Shown in pieces: positions 13,987 to 25,250 of a stretch of DNA of 64,000 nucleotides. Position numbers and translations under genes: made by a program. Source of the DNA: Saururus chinensis (taxonomy: Eukaryota > Streptophyta > Magnoliopsida > Piperales > Saururaceae); the NCBI GenBank assembly GCA_035235625.1, contig CP141149.1, forward strand, positions 35,457,753-35,521,752, written 5' to 3'. Position 1 is the first letter of the stretch. Each line of letters opens with the position of its first letter. Below the pieces are notes generated by a model that was given only the letters and a program-made list of their open reading frames with translations, was not told where the DNA came from and searched no databases.

Positions 13987-14150
13987 GCGTTCGAACGGCC
14001 CTTCTGGGCTGTTCGAATGGCAACACTGTCGGGACGACAGTTTCCAGTTCAGCCGATCGAACGGCCTACTAGGGGTTCGAACAGCCAAACTGTGAATTTC
14101 AAATTTTTACATTTAGCCGATCAAACGGCCTGAAGGGCATTCAAATAGCT
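13987..14150. repeat. Cluster of three TTCGAACGGCC palindromes in Y LTR
   Basis: Three imperfect inverted repeats in a row, each of the form GTTCGAACGGCC..GGGCTGTTCGAA with a 3-6 base centre. The first can form a stem of about nine pairs. Open frames across this stretch are not genes. Confidence 0.7.
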
Positions 14151-15354
14151 ACACAACAGATTTGTGTGCTAATGCATGATGTTTATTTTGATGATTCCAC
14201 TTGCCAATTTCATATGAATGTGGAGTATTTTAAGCTATAATATGCTACTGGAAATGCATGCTATTGAGGTTATGGAGTTGAGATATATGCTTAGAGATTT
14301 GTGGAATGACTTATGTTTTGTGGCATGATGTTGGAATTGTCATCTTAAAATTATGAATGGTTGATTCCCTTTGGTTAAGCATATTCTCAGTAGGACTACA
14401 ACCTATTAATGGACTGATTTGTCGTGATAGAATGTGGTTAGTTGATGTGTGGATGTTGGTGAATGCCATGACTCAATAATAAAATGAATAATCTTATATG
14501 TGTTTAACCTTTGTGGTTAAGTTTTGATTCGAGTTATGTTTTCAATGATTCTTCTCCTATAATTTCCGCTGGAATTCATGTTTAGATGGTAATTCACATG
14601 TGTAATGTGGTAGTGAGTTTAATTTTCAAGCATGTTGGCATGCATTGTGTAGAGTGCCTTCTACTAGTTACACACACATGTGGGGGTTAAATGATGATGT
14701 TGAAGCTTGATATTGTGATTATGAATGATGCATTAGGGGTTGATGAGAGTACTTATCATGGATTAGGATTCATGTATGCCTTGCCCACGTATGTACCATG
14801 TTGCATGCATCATGAAAATGAATTTCCAATTGAGGCTTCATCGAGGTTAATCGAATTTGACCGATTGGATGCAATGTGGTGAAATTATGTGCCGGATTGA
14901 TCGGTCGTGGATTAATCGTAAGTTGATTGGTCCGAAAGGACATATTTTGATTTGAGTTCCTGTGTGGAACAAGTGCACTCCCCGGGTTGAGTCTAGTTAA
15001 ATGGAGTTAAGTAGGGATGAGTTGTGTACTTGTCTTGTGGATTGAGATTACGTATGATTCGCTGGACCCTGAGAATCCAGCTGGTTTGTTCGAGTGCACC
15101 GGCTTGCTAGGTGTTGTTGCTTGGAACTTTAGTCTTGACAAGCAGGGTTGCCCGGGAGTTTAGCCTTGAGGAGCAGGAGTTGCTCGAAAGCGTTGGCCTT
15201 GAGGAGCAGGAGTTGCTCGTAGGCTTTGACCTTGAGGAGCATGTCTATTTGATAAGTATTTGCTCGAGGGCTCCGGCCTTGAAGAGCAGGTTTATTCTCT
15301 ATGGGTATGGACTTGCATGTTGGACTAGTGTGCGTGTGTGACACTTATACATAC

Positions 15355-15550
15355 ATGATGAATGAGAATGTTGATGCATGATGGAATATGTATGTTAGAG
15401 ATACATTCATGCAGGTTGTTATGATGTAATGCATGAGGAAATATGTATGTTAGAGATACATTCATGTAGGTTGTTGTGATGTGCTGCATGATGGAATATG
15501 TATGTTAGAGATACATTCATGCAGGTTGATTATGATGTGATGTATGATGG
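15355..15550 (+). repeat. ~56-bp tandem repeat in Y LTR
   Basis: About three and a half copies of a unit containing GGAATATGTATGTTAGAGAT and CATGCAGGTTG. The array continues after the nested insertion at 25401-25500 and recurs in the other Y LTRs (16185-16450 inverted, 55540-55755). Confidence 0.9.
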
Positions 15551-16184
15551 AATATGTCACGCCCCGGCGATGCCCGACCCGAGCCGAACCCATTCCAAGG
15601 GCCAGTCAAGCGCGCAGGGGCGACGAAGGAAGATTGAGAAACGATCTAGTGGAAGACTTAACCCTAACCACGGGCGATTAACAGACATACGGAGTATGCA
15701 CATTCCACTTTGAGCAAGAGTAAATAAAAGGGAAAGAAAAAGTGTTGCTTATCACAAAGTAAACAACAATCTCAAACCCACAAGCTTAGTTTAAGTAAAG
15801 CTTACACCGGCTCAAAATAAGTCATAAACATCACAACTGCAAAAATGTGACATAAATCCAAAACAAAGAACCCTACACAAAGGTTCTAACATAAAACATA
15901 AATCCAAAGAAGATAAGTCACACAACGATCTCCATCATCACACCCAAGCCATCTCCGACCTTTCCTCAAAGAGGAGATCCTGTCCGTTTGCGTGTCGCAC
16001 CACGCAGACCCAAATCAAAACAAAAAAAGAAGGGTGAGTTTAACAAACTCAGCAATGGTTTTAATATCACTATCAACATCGAAAGCACGATAGCATAGTA
16101 ATAAGATCATTCAGATCAAATATTTACACGGTGCATCATTTTCTGATCACATATACATATCACCTAACACAGCATCATAGTGCA

Positions 16185-16450
16185 TAATCAACCTGCATGG
16201 ATGTATCTCTAACATACATATTCCCACATGCATTATATCAAAATCAACCTGCATGGATGTATCTCTAACATACATATTCCCACATGCATTATATCAAATC
16301 AAACTGCATGGATGTATCTCTAACATATATATTCCCATATGCATTATATCATAATCAACCTGCATGGATGTATCTCTAACATACATATTCCCACATGCAT
16401 CATATCATAATCAACTTGCATGGATGTATCTCTAACATACATATTTCATC
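16185..16450 (-). repeat. ~56-bp tandem repeat, five copies, in inverted Y LTR
   Basis: Units begin near 16191, 16247, 16302, 16358 and 16414, each with CTGCATGGATGTATCTCTAA. This is the reverse-strand form of the 15355 array. Confidence 0.95.
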
Positions 16451-17639
16451 ATCCATTATATCACCACAACCTCCATCAAGGAGTAATCACACATTAATGT
16501 CACACAGACGGGAGCATAGACAAGGCCACGAAGGCGTATCATGGTCCAAATTCTACACAAGAATTAAAGAAAGATCGGGGTTGTCAATCCCTAATGCTGC
16601 TCGCCCTGGACGATCCTGGCCAAGGATGTCCCATTCTCACATAGAGAATCTAGAGCAGAGGTGTTCGCCCAGGGATATCTCCTGCGGAGGGAAGAGCCCG
16701 AGCTCTTACACAAAGAACCCTAGAACACGTGGTAGCAAGGTGCACATGGCATACCACACTGGATTCTCAGGGTCCAAATGACACTCATAATAACATTCTC
16801 ACAATCTGCAAAACAAGTACACAACTCGTCCCTACATAATTCTATTTAATTAGACTCAACCCGGGGAATGCACTCATTCCACACAGGAACTTCAAATCAA
16901 AACATGTCCTTTCGAACCAATCAACTTACGATTAATCCACGACTGATCAATCCGGCACACAATTTCATCACATTGCATCCAATTGGTCAAATTCGATTAA
17001 TCACGATGAAGCCTCAATTGGAAATCCATTTTCATGATGCATGCAGCATGGTACATACGTGGGCAAAGCATACATGATTCCTAATCCATGATAAGTGCTC
17101 TCATCAGCCCCTAATGCATCATTCATAATCACAATATTAAGCTTCAAACATCATCATTTAACCCCACATGTGTGTGTACCTATTAGAAGCATTTCACATA
17201 ATGCATGCCAACATGCTTGAAATTAAACTCACTACCCCACTACACATGTGAATTTCCATCTAAACATGAATTCCAGCGGAAATCATAGAAGAAAAATCGT
17301 TGAAATCGTATCCCAATTCAAATCTCAACCACAAAGGCTAATCACATATACAATCACCCATTTCATCATTGAGTCATGGCGTTCACCAACATCCACCCAC
17401 AACTAACCACAATCTATCATGACAAATCAGTCCAATAATAGGTCGTAGTCCTACTGAAAATATGCTCAACTATAAGAAATCAACCATTCACAATTTCAAG
17501 ATGACGATTCCAACATCATGCCATAAAATATAAGTCATTCCACAATTTTCTAAGCATATGTCTCAATTCCATAACCTCAATAGCATGCATTTCTAGTAGC
17601 ATAACATAGCTTAAAATACACAGGGGCCAAACACAGCGG

Positions 17640-18480
17640 CTCGGAAGGTCTGGTTGGAGGGAAGATAGAGGACGGAGGCGAAATCGGCCAGGGAGAGGTG
17701 GCTCAATCACATCGCTGGACCAAGGCCGGGCCGGACGGAGCACAGCCGGCCATGGCCCGCCGCTGGCGGCCCCAAATCGGCCAAAACAGTCGTCCGGCGA
17801 AAAAACAGGGCAGAGAGGGGGATGAGGACAGGCGGCGGAACGGAGGCCCACCGGGCCGGGAGGAGTGGCTCCTCGCCGTCGCCGGCCCAGGGCGGAGCTG
17901 TGGCCGGCCGTTCGGGCCGTGCCGGCCCGTGGCGGCGGCGGAACAGCGATACATAGTGGGGGCAAAAAATAGGGCAGCAGAGAGAGGGAGCGGGACGGCG
18001 GAGCTGGGGCCGTCCGGGGCCGGGGGGAGTATCCTCCCGCCGTCGCCGGCCCATGGCGGAGCTGTGGGCGGCCGGACGGCCCTCGCCGGCCCACGGCGGC
18101 GGCGGAATCAAAAAACACAATAAAGGGCGGCTAACCGGGAAAAGCAGGAGCGGCCGTGGGGCCGGGACGGCGGCTCCCCTACCGTCGCACGGCCGGGGCG
18201 GAGCCGATGCAGCGGTCCTGCGGCCTGCCGATGGCTGGCGGCGGCCGGGCACAATGAGCAAACGGAAAAGAGGGCGGTGGTGCACTGTTCACCCAAATCC
18301 GGATCGGGCCGAGCCCGATGTTTTATTCTGTGCACTTCTTTTTTTTCCATGTACGTCCCCAACGTGTGTTAACCAACTGGTTACGTGTTAAACCTCCAAA
18401 ATTCGCGCTGTAAGCGCGCACCGAGGCCCGTGGCCCGCGACTAAGCCCCACACCCGACTCTATGGGTATAAATACAGGGA
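17640..18480. other. GC-rich promoter-proximal block of X LTR (3' copy)
   Basis: Very GC-rich sequence full of GCCGGCCC and GGCGGCGG words, contrasting with AT-rich surroundings. A paired block lies at 24395-25250. On the minus strand it follows a TATA-like TTTATACCC. Long open frames in all readings reflect scarcity of stop codons at this composition and are not called as genes. Confidence 0.7.
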
Positions 18481-20238
18481 AAATACAAAAATACACATAC
18501 GCTAAAATGTCACATTTTCCTGCCGAAAATGACCAGAAAAATGGCAGAAAAATCCCAGAAAATCATAGAAAAATCAGGGACCTTACATTCTTCCCTCCTT
18601 GGAAAAATTTCATCCCCGAAATTTCACGATCAACTTACAACGTATAGCTGAAACAGCAAATACCTCGGGGTATCTCTCTCATGTCCACCTGAACATCCCA
18701 AATCGCCATCTCGGGAGTATGATACTTGCCACAATATCTTTGCCACAGGATTGACCTTTGTCATCCTCAACTTACCTTGTCCATCAATGGATCTGACTGA
18801 AGTGCTCGCAACTCAAACTGGAGATCACGTCGCCTCCAATTAGCATAACTGCCACTTATCACTTTGAGCTATCTGAAGCCCTTGCTTGGCTAACTTCAAC
18901 CTGTCTGCACAGAGCTAGACAATTCACACTTGAGCATCTATAGCTCACTTACCTCGGCCCAACATGCCAACAAATCAAAAATGTCCTTTCATACAAGACC
19001 TCCCAAGGGGTCATCCAACCTGAGCAAGAGACTTATCCTCAAAAGTCGCTCAGTTCAACACACAACGTCGATGCATAAATGTAGGAATACAACCTACTTT
19101 TTCACCGACACCAATCCAACGTACCCCCAAGACCATACTCTTGGTTAAACAAATCTCTTAATCACAAGTTCTGACAACTCATCCTTGAGTTCATACCGCT
19201 CTAGCAGGTCATCCCGCACAATGACCTAGAGGTAGAGTGCACGAAGCACTAACTCAACGAACTCCACCATTCTCTTCGGCGGAAAACACGGTAAGTCATC
19301 AGGGAACATGTCCAAAAAATCACAGACAATGTCTACCCCTTTTAGACAAAACCCTGAGACCACATCTCAAACAACCCACCAAAAGGCTCTGCAGACTTTT
19401 AGTCGTGCATCACCTGGCCTTAACAGTTCACCCAAAGCATAGGGCTGACCGTTAACAAACACCCTAGACACAACATTCGAACCTTCAAGGCACACAAACG
19501 TCACTTGTTTCTTCTGATGGTCTACCACTACCCTCTGAGCGGTTAACCAATCGTCAAAACTACACCAAACTCACACCCTCCTTCCTCAAAATCGTAACCA
19601 CCACACTCACTAGTGTCGAAGTAGTTACTTCAAAGGCCGTCCATAATCTTGGAGGCTCAAAATCTCATCCTTTCAACCGCTCTTACTCACGAATATCCGG
19701 AAGGAGGTGAAAAGAGTCTCAAACTCCACCGCATACAAACTCCCTTGCCTCCAGCAAAAGGGATTTCAAAACCTTCCGACAACGAAGGTCACAAAAATTT
19801 ACTCCATCTAGGTCACAAGCTGACCAATTAGGAGGAAAATACGTCTGACAGATTTTCACTAGTCAGAACGTAAGTGACCATAACCACTCTCCGGTCATTC
19901 GGAGCTTACAAAACTTCAACGAGGTACTTCGTACTCTCAAATCAAACACTAGCAACCTCTGGCTCTCTAAACAGCCATTAAGGTGCTAGCAAACCTTTCA
20001 GAAACTCAACACATACAAAAGCATCCAATGGCTCTCCTTAGCCACTAAACGTGCGATCCAACCGACCACATCTCTCGGCGGTGGAGGCACTTCGGCTCAA
20101 CTCTGCCCAACGGCAGAAACAAACGGAATCAAGGGAAAACATTCACCTTGACCCATTCCCAAAACCAAATCTCAGCTTACTCTTACATGCCACGACTCTG
20201 GACTTGCGACTGTTATGGACTTTAGTCAGATTGCCTGG

Positions 20239-20250
20239 GCTTCGATACCA
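20239..20250 (-). other. Primer-binding site of element X
   Basis: Read on the minus strand, TGGTATCGAAGC directly follows the LTR end ..GTTACA with a two-base spacer. It resembles the complement of the initiator methionine tRNA 3' end (TGGTATCAGAGC), used by most plant gypsy elements. This fixes the element's orientation as minus. Confidence 0.65.
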
Positions 20251-21185
20251 ACTGTAACGCCCGAGATTTTTCATCCCTTTTTCTCAAAACTCATAGAAAT
20301 TTTTTTTTCTTTCCATAAATCGGAGTCAAAACGATAAAATCAAAGCCTGTTTATAATTTAAAACATCATACGGTTAAACATCGTACTGCCAAATCAAATA
20401 TCCTCAGGCGCTACTCGAAAACACACGTACGAATAAATTTGCTATGATCATAGACTTTTAAATACAAATCACTCTCCCTGGCATCCCTGAGTACAACTCC
20501 CATAATAGTCCACTAACTGATCCAAATGAAAGTCCAGATAAACATCTAACTTTTCATCTCACCCAATACAGGAGATCGTGGCACAAAATACTCGCAGTGA
20601 GTAAAGCAGATACCTGAGTCAACGGGAATCAATCCACCGCTGAAACGAGCGTCCATCTCCAGGAGCTCTCCGCACAACTTGCAAAACCTCCCGTACAACG
20701 GGGCTAAAAATAGCAGGGTGAGTATTTTCATACTCAGTAGGAAAATACCCAGTAGGGGAAATCCCAAATGGTGAACTCACAAGTTCAGAAATCATGCGTC
20801 ATGCAACACAAACATGAAGCCGTCAACATAATATAATCATAACATGCTCAAACGCATACGATCATACCAAAGGCACCATCGTGCCACAGACATACCGAAG
20901 GCACCATCGTGCCAAAATCATATTGTCCAATCAACTTACACAAACACCCTTATCCAGGGTCATACAACTTACTCGTACCACCGTACGCATACTCATACAA
21001 CATACGCATACTTGTACGACCTTACTCATACAATCATATGCTCGCTCATGCAGCTTACCCATACATGTACGACCTTACTCGTACAATCAGACTCGTACGA
21101 CCTCACTCGTACAGTCTGCACAAAATCATACTTACTGTCTTACTCAGAAACATATTCTCACAATCGTACTCATACTCTTACAGTC

Positions 21186-21312
21186 GGGCTCATACACACT
21201 CTTACAGTCCTGCTCATACTCATACACTTACAGTCCTGCTCATACACACTCTTACAGTCCTGCTCATACATACTCTTACAGTCCTGCTCATACACACTCT
21301 TACAGTCCTGCT
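21186..21312. repeat. 24-bp minisatellite in X LTR
   Basis: About five copies of a unit with CTCTTACAGTCCTGCTCATA, embedded in a wider stretch (20930-21365) rich in ACTCATACA words. Confidence 0.9.
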
Positions 21313-21597
21313 CATAATCGTACACATACTCATACAGTCGTACTCATACACATAATCGTACACATATCAATGACCACTGAAGCTCATTACAACTAATAAA
21401 CTCCAGCGTCGAAATGGAAAAGAATGCCACTGGGGCAACACCTTAACCTTCGGGGAGTGACTAGACGCCATGGACTTTTCCGAAGGTAAGGCACACCAAT
21501 GCTCATGGGGCACTGGATCAAACAGGTAAGAGTAGATCCATGATACTACTTACCTAAGCGCGCAAACATAAACACCCACACATAAGGGGTCATACAG

Positions 21598-21700
21598 TTG
21601 CCCACCATAATGGGTCTTATAGTGCCAGAGAATTGCCCACCATAATGGGTCTTATAGTGCCAGAGAATTGCCCACCATAATGGGTCTTATAGTGCCAATG
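21598..21700. repeat. ~35-bp minisatellite, three copies, in X LTR
   Basis: Three near-identical copies of TGCCCACCATAATGGGTCTT followed by ATAGTGCCA and a short linker. The unit itself contains the palindrome CCCACCATAATGGG. Confidence 0.92.
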
Positions 21701-21774
21701 CCACTCTTGGGCAGAAAACATACAGTGCCACTTGGGCAGAAACGTACAGTGCCACTCTTGAGCGGAAACATACA

Positions 21775-22025
21775 ACGCTCTCAATAGAGCATCAAACGTC
21801 TGGGCTTACACAGCACACAGACCAAATCAGAAACATATGTCACTCTCAGCAGAGCATCAGACGTCTGGGCTTCATACAGCACGCAGACAAAGTCAGAACA
21901 TACATCACTCTCAACAGAGCATCAAACGTCTGGGCTTATACAGCACAGACAAAATCAGAAACGACATCGCTCTCAGCAGAGCATCAAACGTCCGGTGCCC
22001 TATACAGCACACAGACAACATCCCG
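21775..22025. repeat. ~64-bp tandem repeat, four copies, in X LTR
   Basis: Repeats of GAGCATCAAACGTCTGGGCT, then a CAGCACACAGAC block and a CAGAAACATACATC block, with moderate divergence between copies. Confidence 0.88.
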
Positions 22026-22739
22026 CAGGATAAACACCATGGCAAGACATGATAAATGCTCGGCCGACTCATTAGCGGCCAGCTCAAACACGGAACTTAA
22101 TCCGTCGAACCCTCAGGTCTCAAACTCACAACGCTATCATTAGTTGTGCTTATAATTCAAGTTTGAATTAAGTATATTATGCGGTACAATTATGCCACAC
22201 AAACTCACAGTCCTCAACTGGTCAAACTGAAGCTGAGCCCGATCCGAAACCCTAGTTCGTCAGGGCAGCAGACTTCACTTACACGTCCACAGCATGGACA
22301 AAACTCATCGTACAACCAACCCTTACAGTCTTACGCTTCGCCATCCATCTTATGGCCAAATCAGCTTACGCTGACATTCTCAAATAACGCTCCTCAGAGC
22401 CAACCCAGTTGTCGCCCTCTTACTTATGTCTCACTTATTATACTTACTTTTCACTTCATAATCTGTACGTAATGCTTGTACAATTATGCACGCTCTTACT
22501 ATCTGATAATCGCCCAACATACATTCCACCCCAAACTGATCCATTCTAATCCTTGCCTGTCATACTCATATCCTCTGTCATACGCTTACACAACCGCATC
22601 CAAATTCAAACAGAGCTTCTGTCACCTCTTACTGTCCATCGCCCATACCTTTGCCCACAAACACATACGCACATCCAAAGCATAGGCAAAATGCCATCAT
22701 ACACACGTATGTCTCACACATACGTATAACATACACATA

Positions 22740-23005
22740 GGGTCATACATACATAACTTACAAACATGCACGCTAGCCATCACTAGCACATGCATCCACA
22801 CGTCAAACATGCACGCTAGCCATCACTAGCACATGCATACATCAAACGTACACGCTAGTCATCTCTAGCACGTGCACACACACATTCATACATACTTCAA
22901 ACATGCACGCTAGCCATCACTAGCTCATGCATACATCAACATATACGCTAGTCATCACTAGCACATGCATAATTCATATGTAGCATACTGACATATTTGC
23001 TAGCC
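22740..23005. repeat. ~38-58-bp minisatellite with CGCTAGCCATCACTAGC, in X LTR
   Basis: Six or so copies of ACGCTAGCCATCACTAGCAC with variable linkers. The core GCTAG-CCATCA-CTAGC is a short inverted repeat, so each unit can form a small hairpin. Confidence 0.88.
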
Positions 23006-24394
23006 ATCGCCAGCGCATACATAATCCACATCCATAAAACGTGCATACATCTCATGCATATCAATCATACCATACAATCATACTTACACGCACATCATAC
23101 AATCGGATCGTTACTTACATCCAAGCATGGAATCATACAATCCTAGCATGCTGCTACTCATTCAAAGCATGCTTCATGAATTTACGAGTTCAAAGCTCCC
23201 CTACCTCGTAATCATGACGTTCGATGGCGAGCACACGACGGTGGCGGTGTCGGTGGCGAAGTTGGCAGTCAAAACCGTTGCCTGGCTGAGAGAGCTGTTG
23301 TCCCGAGGGTTTTAGGATGCGTCGAAACTATCACGGCCAAACAGAGTATCAGAAATCAATGCGGTAAAACCCGCGATCCACGGCGGCACACTAGGGCGGC
23401 CAGGAGAAATATCGTGCCAACATAAGTGGCGGTGCGACCAGATGTCGAGGGTGTACACTCTAAAGATCAGCCGGTGGCTAAAACGTGCTCAGCCGGCCAC
23501 AAAGACGTCGAAATCGGCCGTGGACAGCACCCAACGGCGACGATTTCGGTCAACAAAGGCCCACATAAGGGCGGAGAGCGTGGGGCAACGCTCGAGAACC
23601 AAAGGAGAGGTGGAGGACAGCTCTAGTAATCAACTCCACTCGGTGGCAAAGCCAACCGATGGTTAGGCGGCACGAATGCGACGCCCAAACCCAGAAGTAC
23701 ACGCGTGGCCACATGCACACGCGACCCAACAGGGCGGGGGAAATGGCTGAAATGAGGTGACTCATGGCCCACAAAAGCCAACAGGGCTAAGGCCCTTAGC
23801 TGTGGCCAATCTAAGCGGCAACATCGCCGATCGCCACCCACAACCAATACTCATGGTGCGGCGGCTATGCATCTCGCGCGATAGAGAGCAAGGGGAGGGT
23901 TCAAGGTCGAGCAAAGGCTATGAGGCCGTCACTGGCCAAGGCCTGAGCAGGTGAACTCGTCCACCTTCTGTCAAGGTAAGACATATAAATTCTTGCCAGA
24001 GGCCGTCCGGTACCAACGGCGTAAAATGGGCAAGAAGGGTCAACGGCACACATGCCGGTAAGGCGGACTAGCTGCGGCTATGGGCCGCAAGGCTGAACAA
24101 GACCCAGAGGGGTGGCCCATTGGCATCACCGGGCTGGGGCGGAGCCGAACTAAGGTCCACCAAAACAAATCCGGCGTCCGACTGATAACGTCAGTCACCA
24201 CGTCCAAAATGGGCGTAGGCCAAAAATAGGGGACGACCGGGGAAAACCCATAAGGGCGGAGCGGCCAAGGTGGCGGCGGAGCTGGCTAGGGGTTGGCCTT
24301 GCGGTTACTGGACCGCAGCTTGTCGAACAGAGGCCGAGCGGAGCCGTCTTCGGCCAAAGGCAGCAATTTTCGGCGTCGGTAGTCCCAAACACAC

Positions 24395-25250
24395 AGGGGC
24401 CAAAAACAGCGGCTCGGAAGGTCTGGTCGGAGGGAAGATAGAGGACGGAGGCAAAATCGGCCAGGGAGAGGTGGCTCAATCACATCGCCGGACCAAGGCC
24501 GGGCCGGACTGAGCACAGCCGGCCGTGGCTCGCCGCCAGCGGCCCCAAATCGACCAAAACAGTCGTCCGGCGGAAAAATAGGGCAGAGAGGGGGATGAGG
24601 ACGGGCGGCGGAACGGAGGCCCACCGGGCCGGGAGGAGTGGCTCCTCGCCGTCGCCGGCCCAGGGCGGTGCTGTGGCTGGCCGTTCGGGCCGTGTCGGCC
24701 AGTGGCGGAGGCGGAACAGCGATACATAATGGGGGCAGAAAACAGGGCAGCAGAGAGAGGGAGCGGGACGGCGGAGCTGGGGCCGTCCGGGGCCGGGGGG
24801 AGTATCCTCCCGCCGTCGCCGGCCCATGGCGGAGCCGTGGGCGGCCGGCCGGCCCTCGCCGGCCCACGGCGGCGGCGGAATCAAAAAACAATAAAGGGCA
24901 GGTAACTGGGAAAAGCAGGGGCGGACGGCGGAGCGGCCGTGGGGCCGGGACGGCGGCTCCCCTGTCGTAGCACGGCCGGGGCGGAGCCGATGCAGCGGTC
25001 CTGCGGCCTGCCGGCGGCCGGGCACAATGAGCAGACGAAAAAGAGGGCGGTGGTGCACTGTTCACCCAAATCCGGATCGGGCCGAGCCCGATGTTTTATT
25101 CTGTGCACTTCTTTTTTTTTTCCACGTACGTCCCCAATGTGCGTTAACCCACTGGTTACGCGTTAAACCTCCAAAATTCACGCCGTAAGCGCGCAGCGAG
25201 GCCCGTGGCCCGCGACTAAGCCCCACACCCGACTCTACGGGTATAAATAC
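24395..25250. other. GC-rich block of X LTR (5' copy)
   Basis: Counterpart of 17640-18480, with the same GCCGGCCC/GGCGGCGG composition. Open frames of about 190 codons are found in both copies in the same position, but residue composition (Pro/Arg/Ala) is that of random GC-rich DNA. Confidence 0.7.

Noticed and set aside
16185-16450. Regular ~56-bp repeats that at first sight recall a CRISPR array
   Set aside because: The units are contiguous tandem repeats with no distinct spacers, lie in an LTR of a plant genome, and have no cas genes.
17516-18391. Pro/Arg/Ala-rich open frames in the GC-rich block, up to 200 codons
   Set aside because: High GC content removes stop codons in every frame, and the block is part of an LTR. 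The paired frames at 24286-25108 are similar only because the LTR is duplicated.
20844-21396. Open frames of 148-171 codons rich in Ser/Tyr/Thr/His
   Set aside because: Translations of the ACTCATACA-rich minisatellite region in three frames; no domain.
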